Position numbers and translations under genes: made by a program | Source: Brachybacterium sp042666875 | Lineage (GTDB): Bacteria; Actinomycetota; Actinomycetes; Actinomycetales; Dermabacteraceae | Assembly (NCBI RefSeq): GCF_042666875.1 | Contig: NZ_JBHTCX010000010.1 | Coordinates: 62,001 to 126,000 of the forward strand | Reading direction: 5' to 3' | Length of the DNA stretch: 64,000 nucleotides | In this document: piece after piece, positions 8,877 through 17,418 of the stretch | How positions within the stretch are numbered: the first letter of the stretch is position 1 | Layout of the letters: every line of letters begins with the position of its first letter | Notes under the pieces: model-generated | Told to the model about the DNA's origin: nothing | Databases searched by the model: none | Seen by the model: only the letters and a program-made list of their open reading frames with translations

Positions 8877-9862
8877 CCGACCCCACCCCCATGAACGCCT
8901 CCGAGGCCACGGCCGCCGCCCAGGCCGTGCTCGACGCCGTCGCCACCGCCGTGGTCGGCAAGCGCGAATCCCTCGAACTGGTGCTGACCGGCATCCTCGC
9001 CGGTGGCCACGTGCTGCTCGAGGACCTGCCCGGCCTCGGCAAGACCCTCGCGGCACGCTCCTTCGCCCAGGCGCTGGGGCTGCCCTTCACCCGCGCCCAG
9101 TTCACCCCCGACCTGCTACCGGCCGACCTCACCGGCGCGGAGGTGTTCGACCAGCGCACCGGAGAGTTCGTGTTCCGCCCCGGACCGGTGTTCACCGGCC
9201 TGCTGCTGGCCGACGAGATCAACCGCACGCCCCCGAAGACGCAGTCGGCGCTGCTGGAGGCGATGCAGGAGCGCCAGGTCTCCGTCGAGGGCACCACCCG
9301 CCCCCTGCCGCAGCCCTTCCACGTGCTGGCCACCGCCAACCCGATCGAGCACGAGGGCACCTATCCGCTGCCGGAGGCGCAGCTGGACCGGTTCCTGCTG
9401 CGACTGTCCTTCGGATATCCGACCGCCGAGCAGGAATGGGACGTCGTCTCCCGCCGGTTGGACCGGCGGCGGGAGGAGCAGACGGTCGCCGGGGTGCTCG
9501 ACGGCGCCGGGCTGCTGGGCGTGCAGGCAGCGGTCGAGGACGTCCACGTCGAGGACTCGGTGGGCCACTACGCGGTCGAGCTGGTCGCCGCCACCCGCAC
9601 CCATCAGCATGCCCTGGTCGGGGCCTCGCCCCGCGGTACGCTCGCCCTGATCACCTGCGCCCGCGCACTCGCGGTGATCCGCGGGCGGACCTTCGTGGTG
9701 CCCGAGGACATCAAGGCCCTCGCCCATCCCGCGCTGGATCACCGCGTGACGGTCAAGCCCGAGCTGTGGCTGCAGAACGCGACCGGTGCCGGCGTGGTCG
9801 AGGCCGTGCTCGGCCAGGTGCCGGTCCCCGCGGCCGTCGACCCCGTCGGCACGCCGACGTGA
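8873..9862 (+). CDS. MoxR-family AAA+ ATPase
   Basis: A 329-residue AAA+ ATPase that probably acts as a chaperone or assembly factor for membrane or secreted complexes. Walker A is LEDLPGLGKT (about residues 48-57), Walker B LLLADEINRTPPKTQSALLE and sensor 1 ATANPIEHEGTYPLPEAQLD, all close to the MoxR consensus. The C-terminal lid domain contains ASPRGTLALI. It begins with an ATGA overlap and ends with a GTGA overlap into the DUF58 gene, the standard partner for this ATPase. Confidence 0.95.
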   Translation: MTDPTPMNASEATAAAQAVLDAVATAVVGKRESLELVLTGILAGGHVLLEDLPGLGKTLAARSFAQALGLPFTRAQFTPDLLPADLTGAEVFDQRTGEFVFRPGPVFTGLLLADEINRTPPKTQSALLEAMQERQVSVEGTTRPLPQPFHVLATANPIEHEGTYPLPEAQLDRFLLRLSFGYPTAEQEWDVVSRRLDRRREEQTVAGVLDGAGLLGVQAAVEDVHVEDSVGHYAVELVAATRTHQHALVGASPRGTLALITCARALAVIRGRTFVVPEDIKALAHPALDHRVTVKPELWLQNATGAGVVEAVLGQVPVPAAVDPVGTPT

Positions 9863-11247
9863 GCGCCGGGACCGACGCCAGGCGCAGGGGTGTCCGGCGA
9901 GATCAGCCGGCGGAGAACCACCGACCCCGGCTCCCGCTGGTCCGCACCCGGCCGACGGCCGCCCTGGTGCGGGCCGCCGTGGTCGGCTGCACCGCGGTGG
10001 GCCTGGCGGTGCTCGTCGGCCGGCCGTTGCTGATCCTCGCCGGGCTGCCGCTGCTGGCGTGGGCGCTGGTGGCCCTCGCGCGGCGCATCGCCCGGGGCGA
10101 GGAGCACGGAGTCGCAGCCCCGGAGGCGTCGGCGAACCGTCGCTCGCTCGAGGAGGGCGGTACCGCCGCGGTGTCGATGACGACCGCTCCCGGCGTGCTC
10201 ACCGCGGCGACCGTCCCGATGCAGCCCCACGCCGTGTACGGACCACGGCACGGCTCCGTGGCCGGCGACGGGTCCCTGCGCCTGCGGGTCAGCGCGCAGC
10301 GCTGGGGACGCGTCCGCGTGGGCCCGATACACGTGCTGGCCACCGATGCGTTCGGCGCCTTCCGCGCCCAGCAGCAGCTGCCGCCGCTGGAGGTGCAGGT
10401 GGTGCCGTCCTCGACGGTGCTCGACGCGCCGACGGAGGTCCCCACGCCCATCGGGATCAGCGGCATGCACCTCTCCCGCCGGCGCGGCGATGGCACCGCC
10501 CTCGCCGAGGTGCGGGCGTTCCGGCCCGGGGACCGTCTGCACCGCATCAACTGGCGCGTCACCAGCCGCACCGGGCAGCTGCACACCAATGCCACGTTCA
10601 CCGAGCAGGACACCGACGTCCTCATCGTCACCGACACCATCGCCGACATCCCGCCCGCCCCCTGGGCCGGCGAGGAGGCGCCCACCAGCCTGGACATGAC
10701 CGTGCGCGCCACCTCGGCGATCGCGCGCCACTACCTCACCACCGGGGACCGCGTCGCCGTGTTCGACATCGGCCATCTCATCGGGCCGGTCCGTGCCGGG
10801 ACGGGGCCGCGCCAGCTGCGCGTGCTGACCGACGCCCTCTCGCGCGCCGGACGGGCCGACGGCCGCACCCGTCCCTCGCGCCGCCTGCACACAGTGCGCC
10901 CCGGAACGCTCACGGTCGTCTGCTCGCCGCTGCTGAGCCCCGATGCCGTGACGCAGATCGGCACGCTCGTCGCGCACGGGGCCGACGTGATCGTCGTGGA
11001 CACCCTCCCGCCCAGCATCGGGGACGTCTCGGTGCTGCGGGGCAAGCCGATGCGCACGGACGGCAGGATCTCCGATCGCTTCTGGCCCGAGGCGTGGGCC
11101 CTGCGGCGGATGCTGCGACAGAAGACGGTGCGCGAGCTGCGCGAGGCCGGGGTTCCGGTGACGGCCTGGGAGGGCCCCTCCTCGCTCGCGCCGGTGCTGC
11201 TGTCGTTGTCCGCCGCGCGCTCGGCGCCACGGATGAGGAGGTCATGA
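9859..11247 (+). CDS. DUF58-domain protein
   Basis: The 462-residue protein has two hydrophobic segments near residues 33-75 and a C-terminal DUF58 region with the hallmark FRPGDRLHRINWRVTSRTGQ (about residues 217-236), followed by a von Willebrand A-like stretch beginning DVLIVTDTIADI. DUF58 proteins are clients or partners of MoxR ATPases. The GTG start overlaps the moxR stop by four bases; a longer in-frame extension upstream lies inside moxR and is rejected. The stop overlaps the next gene as ATGA. Confidence 0.92.
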   Translation: MSAGTDARRRGVRRDQPAENHRPRLPLVRTRPTAALVRAAVVGCTAVGLAVLVGRPLLILAGLPLLAWALVALARRIARGEEHGVAAPEASANRRSLEEGGTAAVSMTTAPGVLTAATVPMQPHAVYGPRHGSVAGDGSLRLRVSAQRWGRVRVGPIHVLATDAFGAFRAQQQLPPLEVQVVPSSTVLDAPTEVPTPIGISGMHLSRRRGDGTALAEVRAFRPGDRLHRINWRVTSRTGQLHTNATFTEQDTDVLIVTDTIADIPPAPWAGEEAPTSLDMTVRATSAIARHYLTTGDRVAVFDIGHLIGPVRAGTGPRQLRVLTDALSRAGRADGRTRPSRRLHTVRPGTLTVVCSPLLSPDAVTQIGTLVAHGADVIVVDTLPPSIGDVSVLRGKPMRTDGRISDRFWPEAWALRRMLRQKTVRELREAGVPVTAWEGPSSLAPVLLSLSAARSAPRMRRS

Positions 11248-11795
11248 TGCGCCTGGGCAGAATGCTGGATCCGGTGGCCACCCTGCTGCTGGGGCTGTGG
11301 ACCGTCAGCGGCAGCCAGTGGGCCCTCCGGGCAACCGGGCTGATCGCCATGGCGATCGCTGTGGTCCTCACGCTCCCGGGAGGGCTGTTCGTGCATATCG
11401 GCACGGTGCTGGTCACGCTGGGCGTCGGCCTGTCGGTGCTGGTCCAGGTGGTCAATCCGGACAGTGACATCGGCCTGCTGGCGCCCCTGGTCATCATCCT
11501 CGCCCTCGTGGGCCAGGACGAGCTGACGCTGGTACGCGCCGCCGGCGTGGGGGTCGCTCTGCTGGTGTCGCATTCGGCGTTCGCGCTGGCTGCCACGCTG
11601 CCCGCGCATGGCGTGTTCGAGCGCTCGGCCTGGTCTCTCGGCGGGCGCGGATTCGCGGCGGTCCTCGCTGTCAGCGTCGTGGGCGGAGTCGTGGTGCTGG
11701 CGCTCTCCGGGCTCCAGTTCGGTCCGTGGATGCTGGTCGCCGGCGTCCTGGCCGTGCTCGCCCTGCTGGCGACGGTGCTGCCCCGCACACGGTGA
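11244..11795 (+). CDS. Multi-pass membrane protein, last gene of the MoxR/DUF58 operon
   Basis: This 183-residue protein consists almost entirely of hydrophobic segments, about five to six helices, with a short basic start (MMRLGRMLDP). No family is recognised. A second ATG immediately follows the first. Being coupled to the DUF58 gene by ATGA, it probably sits in the same membrane assembly. It occupies the place where transglutaminase-containing membrane proteins are often found in related operons, but lacks that domain. Confidence 0.78.
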   Translation: MMRLGRMLDPVATLLLGLWTVSGSQWALRATGLIAMAIAVVLTLPGGLFVHIGTVLVTLGVGLSVLVQVVNPDSDIGLLAPLVIILALVGQDELTLVRAAGVGVALLVSHSAFALAATLPAHGVFERSAWSLGGRGFAAVLAVSVVGGVVVLALSGLQFGPWMLVAGVLAVLALLATVLPRTR

Positions 11796-11862
11796 TCCTT
11801 CCGCGCCCGGCCCTCCCCGTGAGAAGCGTCCCTGGCCTCTCCCGCGCGCGGCCGCGCAGGGC

Positions 11863-11868
11863 TACCGT
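11863..11868 (+). promoter_or_regulatory. -10 box of a leaderless promoter for msrA
   Basis: TACCGT ends 7 bases before the ATG at 11876, with no ribosome-binding site between. Confidence 0.5.
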
Positions 11869-11875
11869 GAACGGC

Positions 11876-12571
11876 ATGTGGCAGATGATGGATCTCCTGT
11901 ATGCGCACAAGAAGGACATGGTCGCGCCGGAGGATGCTCTCCCGGGTCGCGATGCGTATCCGTACCGGCTCGAGCGCGAGCATCTCGTGCTGGGCACCGA
12001 CATGCTCGGCCCCGATGCCCCCGCGGACCCGCGCCCGTGGCCGGCGGGCAGCGAGGAGATCATCCTGGCCGGCGGCTGCTTCTGGGGCATCGAGCGCATC
12101 GCGTGGCAGATCCCGGGCGTGCACACCACCTCGGCGGGGTACGCCGGCGGCTACACGCCCCACCCCACCTACGAGGAGGTCTTCTCGGCTCGCACCGGTC
12201 ACGCCGAGGCGGTCCGCATCATCTACACCGGGGGCGACGAGACCCTGCGCGCCCTGCTGACGGAGTTCTGGCAGCAGCACGACCCGACCACGGCGAACCG
12301 CCAGGGCAACGACGTCGGCACCGAGTACCGCAGCGCCGTGTACTGGACGTCCGAGGCCCAGGGCGAGCTCGTGCGCGACTCCGCGGAGCGCTACCAGGAG
12401 GCGCTCCACGGCGCCGGCCGCGGGAGCATCACCACTGAGCTGAAGCCGCTGGCGGAGGCCGGGGACGGCACGTACTACACGGCCGAGCCGGAGCATCAGC
12501 AGTTCCTCGCGAAGAATCCCGGTGCCTATTGCAATCACGGGTTCAACGGCGTCGCCTGTTCACTGGCGTGA
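11876..12571 (+). CDS. msrA: Peptide methionine sulfoxide reductase MsrA
   Basis: MsrA reduces methionine-S-sulfoxide, free or in proteins, in the cytoplasm. The 231-residue protein has the catalytic motif GGCFWG with the nucleophile Cys68, GVHTTSAGYAGG, TGHAEAVR and GNDVGTEYRS, plus C-terminal cysteines in GAYCNHGFNGVACSLA that can serve for resolving the disulfide. The N-terminal extension of about 60 residues before the core is the form common in actinobacteria. It is transcribed alone, immediately after the DUF58 operon. Confidence 0.96.
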   Translation: MWQMMDLLYAHKKDMVAPEDALPGRDAYPYRLEREHLVLGTDMLGPDAPADPRPWPAGSEEIILAGGCFWGIERIAWQIPGVHTTSAGYAGGYTPHPTYEEVFSARTGHAEAVRIIYTGGDETLRALLTEFWQQHDPTTANRQGNDVGTEYRSAVYWTSEAQGELVRDSAERYQEALHGAGRGSITTELKPLAEAGDGTYYTAEPEHQQFLAKNPGAYCNHGFNGVACSLA

Positions 12572-12595
12572 CCGGCGTGGCAGTCGCCGGCGAGG

Positions 12596-13423
12596 TCAGT
12601 CCGGCCGGTCGGATTCGACGCGCAGCGTGAGCTCGTCGGGGCTGGGCAGGACGAAGCCGGGCGAGGCGAGGTGCTCGAGCGCCTGCTGAACGCGCCGCTC
12701 CCCGTCCGGCACGGTGACACTGAGCAGGCTCAGCATGCCGTCGCTGATCTGCAGCCGCACCAGGAAGCGGATGCCGGCACGCGTGAACTCCCCGGTCACC
12801 GGCCAGGTCTGATTCCGGGGCACGGCGAGCCGCTCGGGCTGCTCGACAACGATCTGCACGTCGCTGCTGAGATAGCCCGGGTCGACACTCCGAGCGGTGG
12901 CGAGCTGGTCGCGCAGCGTCCGGGCACCGGGAAGCATCGGCCCGTCGTCGGGGGTCTCCAGCAGCGCCGCCGCGAGTGCCCTGGCCTCGCCGGGAAGATC
13001 GGCCAGTTCCGGCTCGTCGAAGATCTCGTCGATCGAGCCCCAGCGATGGCTCTGGCCCTCCACGCTCGACATCCCGTACAGCGCCACCGTGGCGACCGCA
13101 CCGAGCGCCGCCAGCATCGGACGGGCCCGACGGACTCCCGCGCCCCGCATCCCCTCGATGATCGCCGCATCGACCCGTTCGAACGCGCCCATCATCCCCA
13201 GGGTGACGCCACCGGTGACGATGCCGTCCCGGACCGGGTCCAGCAGGGGCTGGTCCCGGCGGGCGGCATCGGCCACGATCATGCCGGTCGTCGCCGCGTA
13301 CCCGAGGCGATAGGCCGCGTGGGACCACGGCCCCAGACGGCGATGCTCGATGAGGCCGAGAGCCCCGACGGCCCCGGCCGCAGCGGCGATGCGGAGCAGT
13401 CGGCCCCCGGAGAGCGTGGTCAT
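12596..13423 (-). CDS. Membrane protein with C-terminal soluble domain, unknown function
   Basis: A 275-residue protein. Three or four hydrophobic stretches occupy residues 8-26, 38-52, 66-85 and 102-120; the rest is a soluble domain with several charged turns and ends in a beta-rich section (FTRAGIRFLVRLQISDGMLSLLSV). I recognise no family. The ATG at 13421-13423 follows a TAGTAT box by 6 bases, so the message is probably leaderless. It converges on msrA and is divergent from the DUF2079 gene. Confidence 0.75.
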   Translation of the reverse strand: MTTLSGGRLLRIAAAAGAVGALGLIEHRRLGPWSHAAYRLGYAATTGMIVADAARRDQPLLDPVRDGIVTGGVTLGMMGAFERVDAAIIEGMRGAGVRRARPMLAALGAVATVALYGMSSVEGQSHRWGSIDEIFDEPELADLPGEARALAAALLETPDDGPMLPGARTLRDQLATARSVDPGYLSSDVQIVVEQPERLAVPRNQTWPVTGEFTRAGIRFLVRLQISDGMLSLLSVTVPDGERRVQQALEHLASPGFVLPSPDELTLRVESDRPD

Positions 13424-13429
13424 GACCGA

Positions 13430-13435
13430 ATACTA
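13430..13435 (-). promoter_or_regulatory. -10 box of a leaderless promoter
   Basis: TAGTAT (minus strand) ends 6 bases before the ATG at 13423. Confidence 0.6.
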
Positions 13436-13532
13436 GAGTCTCCGTCCGAGCGAATCCTGCGCTCGAGCTCCGCTCCGGGCGCGCGGGCGGTGACGTGGCA
13501 GCCAGGAATCCGCGGAGCACGGACCGGCCGTA

Positions 13533-13538
13533 TACCCT
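13533..13538 (+). promoter_or_regulatory. -10 box of a leaderless promoter
   Basis: TACCCT, within TATACCCT, ends 7 bases before the GTG at 13546. Confidence 0.5.
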
Positions 13539-13545
13539 CGCCCCC

Positions 13546-14979
13546 GTGAACCTCGCCGCCCACGCCTCCCGGCCGGAGCGGGTCACGCCGCGCCCCGGTC
13601 GCGGTCACCAGCGGACGCGTCGCCTGGTCCCGCCGCTGCTGGCCGTGCTCGCGACGCTCGCCTACGGGCTGCTCGGTTCCCAGCAGTTCCACCATCTCGT
13701 CGCGCGCTCCTGGGATCTGGGGATCTTCACCCAGCTCGCGCGCGCGTACGGCGAGCTGCGCGCGCCCATCGTCCCCATCAAGGGCGATGGCGTGAATCTC
13801 CTCGGCGATCACTTCCATCCGATCCTGGCCCTGCTGGCCCCGGTGTGGTGGGCGTGGCCCTCCGGGGAGGCGCTGCTGTGGACCCAGGCCCTGCTGTTCG
13901 GCCTCTCCGCCATCCCTCTGACGCGCCTGGCCATCGATCGGCTCGGCGCGCCGCTCGGTGCGCTCGCGGGCGCGGCGTACGTCTTCTCCTTCGGCCTGCA
14001 GTCGGCGGCCGCGGTGCAGTTCCACGAGATCGCCGTCGCGGTGCCGCTGCTCGCCCTGTCGCTGACCGCACTGCTGCGCCAACGGATGCTGGGTGCGATC
14101 CTCTGGGCCGCGCCGCTGGTCTTCGTCAAGGAGGATCTGGGGCTGACCGTCGCGCTGCTGGGCGGCATCATCGCCCTGCGTCACCGCGAGTACCGCACCG
14201 AAGGACTCGGCCTCGTCTGCTGGGGCGCCGGCTGGTTCATCACGGCGACGTTCGTGATCCTGCCGCTGCTGAACCCGGCAGGGCAGTACGACTACACCGA
14301 CAACCTCGGCTCTCCGTTCGAGGTGTTCTGGCCGCCGATGAAATGGCTGACCGTGCTCATGCTGCTGCTGGCCGCGGGGCTGATCGGGGCTCGCTCCCCG
14401 CTGATCGCGCTGATGCTGCCGACTCTGGCGTGGCGGTTCACCGGGACGGTGGAGTTCTACTGGGATTGGTACTGGCACTACAACGCGATCCTGATGCCGA
14501 TCGCGCTGGCAGCGATGCTGGATGCGCTCGGGGACAGGCGCACGGGACGGGCCACGGCCTGGCTGCGTGAGGATGCACCGATCCCCGTGCGCCGTATCCG
14601 GATCACGGCGGTCGCCGCCTCGGCCGCGGTGACGCTGGTGCTGGCCGGGGCGATGCCGGTCCTGGACATCTTCCGGCCCCAGAAGTGGGAGCCCACCTGG
14701 CGCGCCGCACCGGCCGCCGAAGCACTCGAGGCAGTGCCCGACGGCGCGGTGCTCGCGGTCGACATCACCCTGATGGCTCACGCGGTCCCGGATCATGACG
14801 TGCAGTGGACCCACGGGCCCAATCAGCGCGTTCCCGATTGCGTGCTGAGTGATCGCTACGCCTTCTCCTGGGACGGTCGCCCGCCCGATGACGTCGCGCT
14901 GTGGGCGCAGCAGCGCTGGGGCACGGAGTACGAGACGACCTACGAGGACGGGGGCTTCACGGTCGTCTGCCGGCCGTAG
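13546..14979 (+). CDS. DUF2079-domain multi-pass membrane protein
   Basis: A 477-residue membrane protein with about nine to ten hydrophobic segments. The first external loop carries the DUF2079 pattern: FHHLVARSWDLGIFTQLARAY, then GDHFHPILALLAPVWW and QALLFGLSAIPL. The C-terminal part after the last helix is a soluble domain ending in a Cys-containing strand (GGFTVVCRP). DUF2079 proteins resemble glycosyltransferases of the GT-C membrane fold, but activity is unproven. The GTG at 13546 is chosen because of the leaderless promoter; the hydrophobic core begins at residue 27. Confidence 0.85.
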   Translation: MNLAAHASRPERVTPRPGRGHQRTRRLVPPLLAVLATLAYGLLGSQQFHHLVARSWDLGIFTQLARAYGELRAPIVPIKGDGVNLLGDHFHPILALLAPVWWAWPSGEALLWTQALLFGLSAIPLTRLAIDRLGAPLGALAGAAYVFSFGLQSAAAVQFHEIAVAVPLLALSLTALLRQRMLGAILWAAPLVFVKEDLGLTVALLGGIIALRHREYRTEGLGLVCWGAGWFITATFVILPLLNPAGQYDYTDNLGSPFEVFWPPMKWLTVLMLLLAAGLIGARSPLIALMLPTLAWRFTGTVEFYWDWYWHYNAILMPIALAAMLDALGDRRTGRATAWLREDAPIPVRRIRITAVAASAAVTLVLAGAMPVLDIFRPQKWEPTWRAAPAAEALEAVPDGAVLAVDITLMAHAVPDHDVQWTHGPNQRVPDCVLSDRYAFSWDGRPPDDVALWAQQRWGTEYETTYEDGGFTVVCRP

Positions 14980-15022
14980 GTCGGCAATCGGAGAGCCAGC
15001 AGGCTGCCTCGCCGCCCGCGCC

Positions 15023-15835
15023 CTACGCGTCCGTGGTTCGCGAGGGCGAGGCCGACGTCGAGGTGGGGGTCGGCACCGGTGAGCCGGTTCCGCCCGGCCG
15101 GCCCTCCCCGTCCTGCGGCGGGGTAGATACCTCGTCCGACGGATCCTCGCCGTCCGGCGGAGAACTCTGGCCACCGCCCGGCTGGTCCCCGCCCTCGCCG
15201 GGCGGGTCCTCACCGTCACCCGGCAGGTCCTCACCGTCGGTCGGCGGGTCCTGGCCCTCGCTCGGCGGGTCCTGTCCCTCCTCCGGATCCGGGCTCTCAG
15301 CCGGGGGCGGGTTCGGCGTGGGGTCAGGGGCCGGCTCCGGGTGCGGAGCTGGCCTCGGCGCTCCACCACCGCCGCCGCTTCCACCACCGCTTCCGCTTCC
15401 ACCGCCGCTTCCGCTTCCCGGAGTCTGCTCGCGGGGCGATTCCGCCGGCTGGTCCGGTGTGGGCGCGTCCTCCGCCTCGGTGGTCTCCTCGACGGTGGGC
15501 TCGGGATCCTCGGTCTGTTCAGCGGTCTCGGTCGGTTCGGGGGTCTCGCTCAGTTCCGCCGGCTCCGTCGTCGTCGCGGAGGGCTCCGGAGGCGCGGGCA
15601 CGCTCGCGGGAACGGGCATTTCACCTCCCCCGTCGGACGGCGCGGACTCGCTCTGGCGGGACTCGGTGACCTGCTCGGTATCGCCGGCGAGTGCGGCCAG
15701 CGGGCCGATTCCCACGATGCCGAAACCTGCCGCCGTGCCCACCGCGGCGACGCTCCCGGTGGCCATGAGGATGCTTGCCCACGGCCGGGTACGCAGCGGC
15801 ACCTCGCTGCGGATGCCCCTGGCTCGCTTTCGCAT
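15023..15835 (-). CDS. Pro/Glu/Gly-rich secreted or anchored repeat protein
   Basis: The 270-residue protein has a basic start (MRKRARGIRSEV), one membrane segment or signal (about residues 20-50), and then only low-complexity sequence: a Thr/Glu/Pro-rich stretch, a Gly/Ser run (SGSGGGSGSGGGSGGGGG), a Pro-rich piece and about five heptapeptides of the type EGQDPPS. No folded domain and no LPXTG motif. It probably spans or decorates the cell wall, but this is inference. The start at 15833-15835 has GGGAGG upstream. Confidence 0.65.
   Translation of the reverse strand: MRKRARGIRSEVPLRTRPWASILMATGSVAAVGTAAGFGIVGIGPLAALAGDTEQVTESRQSESAPSDGGGEMPVPASVPAPPEPSATTTEPAELSETPEPTETAEQTEDPEPTVEETTEAEDAPTPDQPAESPREQTPGSGSGGGSGSGGGSGGGGGAPRPAPHPEPAPDPTPNPPPAESPDPEEGQDPPSEGQDPPTDGEDLPGDGEDPPGEGGDQPGGGQSSPPDGEDPSDEVSTPPQDGEGRPGGTGSPVPTPTSTSASPSRTTDA
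15182..15292. repeat. 21-base coding tandem repeat (about five units)
   Basis: Units of the type cggcgggtcctggccctcgct repeat with a 21-base period and encode heptapeptides (D/E)G(Q/E)DPP(S/T/G). The period is a multiple of three, so copy changes keep the frame. Confidence 0.7.
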
Positions 15836-15996
15836 GGATCCCCTCCCGATCACGACGGAGCTTTCCGGCCGACGGATATTCGCCCGGCCCGCTGTTCTCC
15901 GTGAGGAAAGGATATGCCTGATGCCGCGCCGGAGAAACGGCGACTGCTGATCGCGAGGGTCACAATTCGGGGGAATGCGGTACGGAACGCCGGTGA

Positions 15997-17418
15997 TCAG
16001 TCGATCTTCACGTGGCGCGTGCGGCGTGCGCGGGGATCGACGTGGGCCTGTTCCCGCTTTGCTCGGACGGACTCCACGCGCAGGCGCCACGGCGAGTACC
16101 GCTCGGCGGCCAGCGCGATCTGCAGGCCTCGGGAGAGCGCCTGGTCCGTCGGCGTGGCCGGCAGCGCCGCGAGCTCGTCCGCCCACTCCGGCAGCCGATG
16201 CGCCGTGCCGCAGGCGCTCCAGCGAGCGGCGATCTGCGTGATCTGGCTGCGGGAATCGAGCATCGAGTTGCCGGCGCCGCGCACTTCCAGCAGTTCGGCA
16301 CCGGGAATCCGCGCCGCCAGCTCCCGGGCGATGCGGGGCGGGGCCACCAGGTCCTGGGTTCCCGTGATCACGAGCGTGGGAGCCGTGATCGCAGGGGCCA
16401 GAGCATGCAGGTCCAGCACCTCACCGTGGAACGGCGGCACGGCTCGGGCCTGCTCCCCGTCCACGATCAGCGCGTCCAGAGGACCTCCGTCGGCGTGGGA
16501 TCCGCGGCCCAGCTCGGTGTGCGAGATCCGCGAGGTCAGATCGTGCTCCATCACGTAGGGCGTGGACTGCAACCATCCCTGGTTGAGCACCTGGCGCACG
16601 CTGTTCCAGGTCAGCCGGCCACGCCCCACCGAGAGCAGGTCGACGAGCTCCCGCACCGCCGACGGCCCGCCGTGCTCGTGCACGGCGAGGACGACGGGAC
16701 CGGCCCGGTGGATGTCGACGGTCTCGGTCTCGGCCAGTCGCCGCAGGACCGCCGCCGTGCTCGACGTCGCCGGCTCGGTGCCGTTCCAGTACATGTCCCG
16801 CAGCGCGGCCTGGGCGACGGCTTCGTCCTCGGCGCTGGTCAGGGGCGAGTCCAGCACCAGCGAGTGCACCCGCTCGGGGTGGAGCACGGCCAGTGCCTGC
16901 GCCAGATAGGCGCCGTATCCGGTGCCGTAGACGGCGACCTGCTGCGCGCGGGCCCGGTCCAGCACCGCCAGCAGATCCCGGATCACCTCCCGCAGCGTCA
17001 TGGCATGGGCCGGCAGGTCCTCCCCCGTCGCGTCCAGGCGGGAGAGCCCCACTCCCCGGTGCTCCATCATGAGCACGTCCAGCCCGTGGCCCGCGAGGTT
17101 GCGGCGCAGCGCGTCGTAGGGCAGCACGGAGGCGCGGGCGGGCCCGTCGGGGATGAGCAGCACGGGCACCTGCGGTTCGGCGACGCCGACTGAGGGATCC
17201 CAGTGCCCGGTCTCCGGCAGCCGCGACCGCACCGCCTGCCCGGTGCGCCCGCGCCGCAGCCGGCGCGGCGTGGTGCGGGCGAAGCGCAGCGGGAACAGGC
17301 GATCCTCATCCGCGGAGACCTCGCGGTAGACCGTCATCAGGTCGTTGCGGATCTGCAGCAGCTCGTCCTGCGCGGAGCGCTCGAAGAGGTCGGCCGTCTT
17401 CACGAAGGGCAGTTTCAC
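15997..17418 (-). CDS. Alpha/beta-hydrolase-fold protein lacking catalytic Ser and His
   Basis: The 473-residue protein has the layout of proline-iminopeptidase-like alpha/beta hydrolases: LLIPDGPARA (oxyanion region), MMEHRGVGLS, a nucleophile elbow at 165-169, a helical cap, then LVITGTQDLVAPP. The elbow reads GTGYG instead of GxSxG, so the serine is Gly167, and the usual GAGHS histidine is Asn384 in GAGNS. The acid loop is kept. It is therefore probably not a hydrolase and may bind a ligand or partner. The GTG start shares bases with the stop of the DinB gene (GTGA), and it is last of a four-gene operon. Confidence 0.82.
   Translation of the reverse strand: MKLPFVKTADLFERSAQDELLQIRNDLMTVYREVSADEDRLFPLRFARTTPRRLRRGRTGQAVRSRLPETGHWDPSVGVAEPQVPVLLIPDGPARASVLPYDALRRNLAGHGLDVLMMEHRGVGLSRLDATGEDLPAHAMTLREVIRDLLAVLDRARAQQVAVYGTGYGAYLAQALAVLHPERVHSLVLDSPLTSAEDEAVAQAALRDMYWNGTEPATSSTAAVLRRLAETETVDIHRAGPVVLAVHEHGGPSAVRELVDLLSVGRGRLTWNSVRQVLNQGWLQSTPYVMEHDLTSRISHTELGRGSHADGGPLDALIVDGEQARAVPPFHGEVLDLHALAPAITAPTLVITGTQDLVAPPRIARELAARIPGAELLEVRGAGNSMLDSRSQITQIAARWSACGTAHRLPEWADELAALPATPTDQALSRGLQIALAAERYSPWRLRVESVRAKREQAHVDPRARRTRHVKID

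Noticed and set aside
9436..9858. N-terminal extension of the DUF58 protein
   Set aside because: It lies within moxR in another frame and is Arg/Gly-rich noise; the GTGA junction at 9859 is the coherent start.
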